Shown: positions 7,533 to 11,671 of the stretch, piece by piece | How the letters are laid out: every line of letters begins with the position of its first letter | Position numbering within the stretch: position 1 is the first letter of the stretch | Assembly: GCA_045531755.1 (NCBI GenBank) | Contig: JAZSEP010000031.1 | Location: 1 to 11,671, forward strand | DNA from: UBA11540 sp045531755 | GTDB lineage: Bacteria > Bacillota > Clostridia > Oscillospirales > Ruminococcaceae | DNA length: 11,671 nt | Direction: 5' to 3' | Position numbers and translations under genes: made by a program | The notes under the pieces: model-generated | What the model saw: only the letters and a program-made list of their open reading frames with translations | Database searches by the model: none | Told to the model about the DNA's origin: nothing

Positions 7533-7694
7533 CTATTTGTCGCTCATATCGTTGAGCGCATATTCACAGCATTGTACCACCAGTTGGTTAAAGGAAATGT
7601 CATTCTCGTCGGCAAGCTTTTGCAGGCGTTCAATAAGCTCATCAGGCATACGGATAGTTTTATTGGAATTCTGCGCCTTCTTGATTTCAAACAT
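7533..7694 (-). CDS. Small ribbon-helix-helix (Arc/CopG-like) DNA-binding protein
   Basis: A 53-residue protein with the layout of a minimal ribbon-helix-helix regulator. Such proteins dimerise through one beta strand, which contacts DNA, and two helices. Seen: a basic N-terminus MFEIKKAQ, the strand KTIRMPDELIERLQKLADEN (strand plus first helix, residues 12-31), then DISFNQLVVQCCEYAL as the turn and second helix. The start ATG (7692-7694) has AAAGGGG 7 bases upstream, an excellent binding site. The gene is divergent from the large LRR-cohesin-dockerin gene and convergent with nadC. No toxin gene lies beside it, so a toxin-antitoxin pair is not supported; a stand-alone repressor fits better. 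The shared intergenic region contains a perfect inverted repeat, a likely operator. The regulatory target is inference. Confidence 0.85.
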   Translation of the reverse strand: MFEIKKAQNSNKTIRMPDELIERLQKLADENDISFNQLVVQCCEYALNDMSDK

Positions 7695-7737
7695 TTCATC
7701 ACCCCTTTGTTACAATTTTAGTGCAAATCAACAAAAT

Positions 7738-7743
7738 ATTATA
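7738..7743 (-). promoter_or_regulatory. Possible -10 box of the ribbon-helix-helix gene
   Basis: On the minus strand this reads TATAAT, 43 bases upstream of the start codon. No convincing -35 sits at 16-18 bp; that place is occupied by the inverted repeat, which begins 5 bp upstream of the -10. If this is the promoter it is weak or activator-dependent, and a protein bound at the repeat would cover its -35 region. Confidence 0.4.
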
Positions 7744-7748
7744 CAAGT

Positions 7749-7779
7749 AAATTTGCAAGTAAAATACACTTGCAAATTT
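7749..7779. promoter_or_regulatory. Perfect 12-bp inverted repeat, candidate operator
   Basis: AAATTTGCAAGT (7749-7760) and ACTTGCAAATTT (7768-7779) are exact reverse complements separated by 7 bp. The right arm contains the -35 box of the LRR gene, and the left arm abuts the possible minus-strand -10. There is also an extra partial half-site ACAAGT just to the left (7743-7748). The stem is AT-rich and not followed by a T run, so it is not a terminator. A dimeric or tetrameric repressor bound here would control both divergent genes; the adjacent ribbon-helix-helix protein is the natural candidate. Confidence 0.65.
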
Positions 7780-7798
7780 CAAAAAGACGTGCTAAACT
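7770..7798 (+). promoter_or_regulatory. Promoter of the LRR-cohesin-dockerin gene
   Basis: TTGCAA (7770-7775), a 17-bp spacer and TAAACT (7793-7798) lie about 50 bases upstream of the start codon. Both hexamers and the spacing are identical to those in front of the second cohesin gene. The -35 is inside the right arm of the inverted repeat. Confidence 0.6.
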
Positions 7799-7848
7799 AT
7801 AGTTTGTAAAAGTATTTGCATTTTCAAAACAAGAAAGAAGGACGAAAA

Positions 7849-10353
7849 ATGACAGCAAAACGTATAATATCACTTGTTTTAACAATCTGTATCATGCTCA
7901 CTGTTGCGAGCTTTCCCGTAATGGCGATGACTATAGCGACAGGCACCTGCGGAGAAAATCTAACGTGGTCTCTAGATGATAACGGCACCTTGACCATCTC
8001 TGGAACAGGAGCCATGTGGGATTATGGTAACGCTTCTTTATCTCCGTGGTTTGACCAGAGTTTAAGTGTCGAAAAAGTGAACATTGGACATGGTGCAACT
8101 ACAATAGGTGACTATGCTTTTTCTAGTTGTTCTAACCTCACAAGTGTCACCATCGGTCAAGGGGTAACCACGATAGGTGAGAGAGCATTTCCGGATAGCA
8201 CATCCTGCGCAGATGTCGCTGTCGATGGGCGAAACAAATACTATTCCTCGCAGGATGGAGTACTTTTTAACAAAAGCAAAACAACTCTTATAAAATATCC
8301 TGCGGGTAAAACTGCAACAAGTTACACCACTCCCGACAGCGTAACGTTGATAGATAGTTATGCGTTTTTTTGTTGTGACTCCCTCACAACCATCAACATC
8401 ACTCGCAACGTATACACAATAGGGGACTATGCTTTTTCTAGTTGTTCTAACCTCACAAGTGTCACCATCCCCGACGGCGTAACCCGTATAGGCTACGGTG
8501 CGTTTTCTGGTTGCTCGTCCCTTACAAGCGTCACCATCCCCGACAGCGCAACCACAATAGGTTCCTATGCATTTGGAAATTGCTCATCCCTTACCAGTAT
8601 TATAGTTGATGAAGATAACCAAAACTATTCTTCACAAGAAGGAGTATTGTTTAACAAGGACAAAACAACTCTTGTACAATATCCAACAGATAAAACTGCA
8701 ACAACTTACACCATCCCCGACAGCGTAACCTCAATAGGCGGCAATGCATTTTCTAGTTGTCCAAACCTCACAAGTGTCACCATCGGTCAAGGGATAACCA
8801 AGATAGGTGACAATGTGTTTTCTAGTTGTTCAAATCTCGCAAGTGTCACCATCGGTCAAGGGGTAACCGAGATAGGTGACAATGCATTTGGAAATTGCTC
8901 ATCCCTTACCAGTATTATAGTTGATGAAGACAACTATAACTACGCTTCTGCAGATGGAGTGTTGTTTAATAAGGCGAAGACCACGTTGATTTTTTGCCCA
9001 GGTGGAAAACTAGGCGACTACACCATCCCCGACGGCGTAACCCATATAAGCGGAAGAGCGTTTTCCTCTTGTGCGTCCCTCAAAAGTATAACCATTCCCA
9101 ATAGCGTAACCTCAATAGGTTACTATGCGTTTTATGGTTGCCGCTCCCTCAAAAGCATAACCATCCCCGATAGTGTAACCGAGATATGCGACAATGCGTT
9201 TTATTATTTGTCACCCTCTGCCGACGTTTACTACATCGGTACAAAAGCACAGAAAGACACCATTTATATTGGCAGTGGCAATACCAACTTACTCAAAGCA
9301 ACTTGGCACTATTTTGATGGCGTTTGTGACACCACTTGTAGCCATTGTAGTTTGACCCGTGAAGCAGCAGAACACACTTATGACCACGCTTGTGATACCT
9401 CTTGCAACGAATGTGGTGCAACAAGAACGGTTGCAGATCACAACTATGACAATGATTGTGATGCTGATTGCAGCGAGTGTGGTGCAACAAGAACGGTTGC
9501 AGATCACAAGTATGACAATGATTGCGACACGGATTGTAACGTTTGTGGAGAACCCCGCACCACAACTCATAAGTACGACAATACATGTGACGGCTCTTGT
9601 AATATTTGCGGTGTAACCCGCATAATAGCCCACACATACGACAATGACTGTGACATAGAGTGTAACATCTGCGGAGTAACAAGAACAGTAGGCGACCATA
9701 TATATGATAACAAATACGATGCAGACTGTAACGAGTGTGGACACACAAGAGAGGTTCCAAGAGCTCCCACCTTCGTAGTCGAAAACAAGACCGCAAAGGT
9801 TGGCGACACCTTCACCGTTGCGGTTTCCACAAAGAACAACTCGGGCATCACAAGTCTAAAGTTGAAGCTCGGTTATGACGCTGACCTTCTCGAACTAATA
9901 AGCGTCGAAGAGGCGGATTTTGCTTCTCCGTCGTTTAGTCCGCTTACCAAAAATCCTATAACCGTAAACTGGGAAGACGTGCTTAGTCCCAACAATACAA
10001 CCAACGGCACAATTGCAGTACTCACCTTCAAGGTCAAGGAAACTGCGACCGAGTGTGACACCGAGATAACAATTACATACGACCCTGAGGATGTGTATGA
10101 CGAAAACTTCGATAACGTGGAGTTCGCGGTGGAAAACGGAACTATCGCTGTAATTGAGTACATCTCCGGTGACGTCAACAGTGACGGCTTGGTAAACAAC
10201 AAGGACCTCGGAGTTCTCCGCAGATTCCTAAATGATTGGGACGTAACCATCGACGAGCTTGCGTCCGACGTCAACCGCGATGGCAACGTCAACAACAAAG
10301 ACCTTGGAATCCTCCGTCGTTACCTAAACGATTGGGACGTTGAACTCAAATAA
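7849..10353 (+). CDS. Secreted BspA-like LRR protein with Cys-rich repeats, cohesin and C-terminal dockerin
   Basis: An 834-residue exported modular protein. Seen in order: a signal peptide with likely cleavage after VMA (residue 26); an opening module GTCGENLTWSLDDNGTLTIS (about 31-73); about twelve 23-residue BspA/TpLRR-type repeats of form TIPDSVTSIGxxAFxxCxxLTSV (74 to about 470), interrupted three times by a GVLFNK-containing insert; seven repeats of about 21-22 residues with three Cys and one His (487-638); a cohesin-like beta domain (639 to about 773); and a type I dockerin with two calcium loops, D-V-N-S-D-G and D-V-N-R-D-G (775-834). It probably binds a surface or polymer by its LRRs and a scaffold by its dockerin. 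No sortase motif or C-terminal membrane segment exists, so the dockerin is the likely attachment. ATG 7849 follows GAAGG by 7 bases; the in-frame TTG 7816 lacks this and spoils the signal peptide. No clear terminator follows. Confidence 0.92.
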   Translation: MTAKRIISLVLTICIMLTVASFPVMAMTIATGTCGENLTWSLDDNGTLTISGTGAMWDYGNASLSPWFDQSLSVEKVNIGHGATTIGDYAFSSCSNLTSVTIGQGVTTIGERAFPDSTSCADVAVDGRNKYYSSQDGVLFNKSKTTLIKYPAGKTATSYTTPDSVTLIDSYAFFCCDSLTTINITRNVYTIGDYAFSSCSNLTSVTIPDGVTRIGYGAFSGCSSLTSVTIPDSATTIGSYAFGNCSSLTSIIVDEDNQNYSSQEGVLFNKDKTTLVQYPTDKTATTYTIPDSVTSIGGNAFSSCPNLTSVTIGQGITKIGDNVFSSCSNLASVTIGQGVTEIGDNAFGNCSSLTSIIVDEDNYNYASADGVLFNKAKTTLIFCPGGKLGDYTIPDGVTHISGRAFSSCASLKSITIPNSVTSIGYYAFYGCRSLKSITIPDSVTEICDNAFYYLSPSADVYYIGTKAQKDTIYIGSGNTNLLKATWHYFDGVCDTTCSHCSLTREAAEHTYDHACDTSCNECGATRTVADHNYDNDCDADCSECGATRTVADHKYDNDCDTDCNVCGEPRTTTHKYDNTCDGSCNICGVTRIIAHTYDNDCDIECNICGVTRTVGDHIYDNKYDADCNECGHTREVPRAPTFVVENKTAKVGDTFTVAVSTKNNSGITSLKLKLGYDADLLELISVEEADFASPSFSPLTKNPITVNWEDVLSPNNTTNGTIAVLTFKVKETATECDTEITITYDPEDVYDENFDNVEFAVENGTIAVIEYISGDVNSDGLVNNKDLGVLRRFLNDWDVTIDELASDVNRDGNVNNKDLGILRRYLNDWDVELK
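8104..8930 (+). repeat. Nearly identical DNA segments within the LRR region, 315-nt period
   Basis: Two pairs of long exact matches lie 315 bases apart: 45 bases at 8110-8154 and 8425-8469, and 48 bases at 8568-8615 and 8883-8930. The GVLFNK inserts begin near 8257, 8641 and 8956, so they are spaced 384 and 315 bases apart; the difference of 69 bases is one 23-residue LRR. The units thus consist of whole LRRs plus one insert, and silent positions are conserved, which points to recent duplication or gene conversion. Confidence 0.8.
9307..9762 (+). repeat. Seven tandem Cys/His-rich repeats encoding HxYDNxCDxxCNxCGxTR
   Basis: Seven copies of about 63-69 bases encode H-x-Y-D-N-x-C-D-x-x-C-N-x-C-G-x-T-R-T-V. 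Copies 2 and 3 share 32 identical bases at 9412-9443 and 9478-9509, 66 bases apart, continuing with one mismatch. Copy 1 is degenerate at the start (W-H-Y-F-D) and copy 7 has Tyr in place of the first Cys. The block links the LRR domain to the cohesin domain. The spacing of three Cys and one His per unit could bind metal or form disulfides; I know of no assigned function. Confidence 0.88.
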
Positions 10354-10402
10354 TTGTCAAATTGCTACATTTTACAAGGATAGGTTTGTCAAAAAACACG
10401 AC

Positions 10403-10420
10403 ATTTTGCTCTTGCAAAAT
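10403..10420. promoter_or_regulatory. 7-bp inverted repeat over the -35 of the second cohesin gene
   Basis: ATTTTGC (10403-10409) and GCAAAAT (10414-10420) are reverse complements with a 4-bp spacer. The right arm includes part of the -35 box TTGCAA. The arms resemble the inner part of the repeat at 7749-7779 (AATTTGC / GCAAATT), with the half-site spacing shorter by 11 bp. Confidence 0.4.
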
Positions 10421-10440
10421 ATTTACAGTTATGGTAAACT
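10412..10440 (+). promoter_or_regulatory. Promoter of the second cohesin gene
   Basis: TTGCAA (10412-10417), 17 bp, TAAACT (10435-10440): the same hexamers and spacing as the promoter at 7770-7798. It predicts an untranslated leader of about 65 bases. Confidence 0.6.
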
Positions 10441-10513
10441 GTAACGTGTAAGGGTGTAACCACCCGTGATGTATGCCAATTGGCAAACCTAAGCCTTTGA
10501 AAAGGAGAATGAA
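10441..10513 (+). promoter_or_regulatory. Structured 5' leader of the second cohesin gene
   Basis: The leader holds a small hairpin GGGTG-TAAC-CACCC (about 10452-10465), a perfect 12-bp palindrome TGCCAATTGGCA (10474-10485), and CCTTTGAAAAGGAG just before the start, where CCTT can pair with the AAGG of the ribosome binding site. I recognise no riboswitch class. The palindrome could also be a DNA operator. Confidence 0.35.
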
Positions 10514-11578
10514 ATGAAAAAATCAATTGCTTTGATAATGACAGTGCTTGTTGTAATTACAACTCTGTTTTCCAACGCAGTATTCGCTGCTGACGAGCCT
10601 GCTTTCGTAGCGAGCAATGCAACAGGTAAACCCGGCGACACTGTAGAGGTTACTGTTTCTGCTCAAAACAACCCCGGCATCGTTAGCTTGAAAGTTTTGG
10701 TTGATTATGATGCAGAAGTACTTCAACTTGTAAGTGCTGCTAAAGGTACAGATTTCTCTGATACTTCTTTCGGTCCTACAACCAAAAACCCCTTTAATAT
10801 GCTTTGGGACCAGTCTCACTCTTATGAAAATATCACAACAAACGGTGTTATTGCAACACTTACATTCAAAATTCTCGATACTGCGGCTGCAGGAAAGAGC
10901 GACATAGTTCTTACATACGACCCTAACGACGTATATGACGTAAACATGGACAACGTACCCTTCGCAACAGTTGCAGGATCGGTTACTGTTGAAAGAGACG
11001 AGCCTGACTTTTCCGCTGCCGTCAGCAACAAAGGTTCTAATATCCGTCTTGAATCTGAAAATACAACCACAGGCTTGAGATTTGCTTCAACACTTTCTAA
11101 AACACAGCTCGGCATTGAAGGCGATTACGTCTACGCTGAAGATGCAGACGTGATTTTCGGTATGCTTTTGCTTCCGAAGGATCTTCTTGAGGATACAGAG
11201 TATTCCACAATTGAAGAACTGTTCAAGAGCGGTGCTGAAAATTCAATTTTCGATATAAAGGCAAAAAAGATTTGGGCACAGGATGAAACATCACTGACCT
11301 ACACCGCAGTAATCACGGATATTCCGGAAGAAGATTGGGCAAGACCGATCTACGCGGTACCGTATATGCTTAAAGGTGGCAGCTACTTCTTCGGTGAGCA
11401 GATGGAAAACTCCTATTATGGCGTTACAAAAGCTGCCAGAGAAAGCGACTATTCTGATGAAAAGATAGCACAGATTGTTGATGAGACCGAAAAAGCAAAT
11501 GCGAAAGCAGTTGCCGAAAAGCTTCAGGCGATTATCGATACGGTAAACAATCAAGGCTATATAAATGGCTGGTATTAA
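10514..11578 (+). CDS. Secreted cohesin-domain protein with an uncharacterised C-terminal domain
   Basis: A 354-residue exported protein. Seen: a signal peptide MKKSIALIMTVLVVITTLF... with likely cleavage after VFA (residue 25), a cohesin-like domain at about 29-160, and a C-terminal region (about 164-354). By eye the cohesin domain matches that of the preceding LRR protein at nearly half its positions, including the shared tracts YDPxDVYDxNxDNV and TKNP. The C-terminal region begins SNIRLESENTTTGLRFAS, continues with beta-type segments (AVPYMLKGGSYFFG), and ends in a Lys/Ala-rich helix. Similar GLRF-containing regions occur, from memory, at the ends of other gut Firmicutes surface proteins, with no known role. 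There is no dockerin, LPXTG or membrane anchor. AAGGAG lies 6 bases before ATG 10514. It has its own promoter and terminator; the paralogous cohesin and matching promoter suggest it works with its neighbour. Confidence 0.88.
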   Translation: MKKSIALIMTVLVVITTLFSNAVFAADEPAFVASNATGKPGDTVEVTVSAQNNPGIVSLKVLVDYDAEVLQLVSAAKGTDFSDTSFGPTTKNPFNMLWDQSHSYENITTNGVIATLTFKILDTAAAGKSDIVLTYDPNDVYDVNMDNVPFATVAGSVTVERDEPDFSAAVSNKGSNIRLESENTTTGLRFASTLSKTQLGIEGDYVYAEDADVIFGMLLLPKDLLEDTEYSTIEELFKSGAENSIFDIKAKKIWAQDETSLTYTAVITDIPEEDWARPIYAVPYMLKGGSYFFGEQMENSYYGVTKAARESDYSDEKIAQIVDETEKANAKAVAEKLQAIIDTVNNQGYINGWY

Positions 11579-11584
11579 TATTAA

Positions 11585-11623
11585 GACGCCGATGCGATTT
11601 TTCGCATCGGCGTCAGTTTTTTT
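11585..11623 (+). terminator. Strong Rho-independent terminator after the cohesin gene
   Basis: A perfect 13-bp stem GACGCCGATGCGA / TCGCATCGGCGTC (11585-11597, 11602-11614) with a TTTT loop is followed by AG and seven T. It starts 6 bases after the stop and separates this gene from the convergent gene at the right edge; it may stop that transcript as well. Confidence 0.93.
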
Positions 11624-11671
11624 ACAGAACCTTTTTGATGGCATCCAGAAGGTCATCGTATTCTTCGTATG
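11622..11671 (-). CDS. C-terminal end of a convergent gene, cut by the window edge
   Basis: Read on the minus strand, the last frame before TAA (11622-11624) gives Y-E-E-Y-D-D-L-L-D-A-I-K-K-V-L. This is a plausible amphipathic C-terminal helix in a codon style like the neighbouring genes, and it stops right at the terminator. Fifteen residues are too few to name a family. Such endings are seen, for example, in PLP-dependent aminotransferases, but that is only one possibility. Confidence 0.5.
   Translation of the reverse strand, partial: YEEYDDLLDAIKKVL

Noticed and set aside
7533..7694. Antitoxin of a toxin-antitoxin pair
   Set aside because: No toxin-sized gene lies next to it on the same strand; its neighbours are nadC and the divergent surface protein.
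7474..7809. Open frames of 64 and 111 codons on the plus strand between nadC and the LRR gene
   Set aside because: They run through a terminator and antisense to the ribbon-helix-helix gene, which has a better ribosome binding site and a recognisable fold.
7816..7848. TTG start 11 codons upstream for the LRR-cohesin-dockerin protein
   Set aside because: No ribosome binding site, and the added residues spoil the signal peptide; ATG 7849 has both.
9307..9762. Possible CRISPR array because of regular repeats
   Set aside because: The repeats are in frame, degenerate, without unique spacers, and inside a long coding region.
9289..9796. Minus-strand frames of about 150-167 codons rich in Cys and Val/Ile
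   Set aside because: These are mirror images of the tandem Cys/His repeats and owe their length to the repetitive sequence.
10441..10513. Cyclic-di-GMP or other riboswitch in the leader of the cohesin gene
   Set aside because: A GGCAAACC stretch recalls the GEMM class, but the other conserved stems and the tetraloop/receptor parts are absent and the leader is too short.
10300..11578. Sortase (LPXTG) or membrane anchor on the two secreted proteins
   Set aside because: Neither C-terminus has an LPXTG-like motif, a hydrophobic segment or a basic tail.

Overview
The window looks like chromosomal DNA from a low-to-mid GC Clostridia, most likely an Oscillospiraceae/Ruminococcus-type gut or rumen anaerobe. 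The grounds are AGGAGG-like ribosome binding sites, TTG and ATG starts, tightly packed operons with ATGA overlaps, and above all secreted proteins with cohesin, dockerin and BspA-like leucine-rich repeat domains. No rRNA, tRNA, IS element, phage gene or CRISPR array is visible, and no gene-free stretch exceeds about 160 bases.

Region 1 (1-1728) is the end of an upstream transcription unit: an FkbM-type SAM-dependent methyltransferase followed 10 bases later by a small lipoprotein of unknown role. Region 2 (about 1731-5118) is a five-gene housekeeping operon behind a good sigma-A-like promoter: a low-molecular-weight (arginine-phosphatase-like) phosphatase with an unusual P-loop, rimI, tsaD, a CPBP-family intramembrane protease, and tadA. 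Two of its products modify tRNA: TsaD makes t6A37 and TadA makes inosine 34. Region 3 (about 5115-7528) is a two-gene NAD biosynthesis operon, nadB-nadC, with its own promoter and a strong terminator. nadA is not in the window.

Region 4 (7533-11623) is the accessory part and the most interesting. A 53-residue ribbon-helix-helix protein on the minus strand, too short for a usual ORF cut-off, is divergent from an 834-residue secreted protein. That protein is built as signal peptide, BspA-like LRRs, seven Cys/His repeats, cohesin, dockerin. Next comes a 354-residue secreted protein with a paralogous cohesin, no dockerin, and a C-terminal domain I cannot name. The shared intergenic region carries a perfect 12-bp inverted repeat whose right arm contains the -35 box of the LRR gene. 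The cohesin gene has the same promoter (TTGCAA, 17 bp, TAAACT), also with its -35 inside an inverted repeat of related sequence, whose core half-sites are 11 bp closer together. This suggests, as inference, that one regulator, possibly the ribbon-helix-helix protein, controls both surface proteins, and that the two proteins may assemble through cohesin-dockerin contacts.

The right end holds a strong terminator and the last 15 codons of a convergent minus-strand gene.
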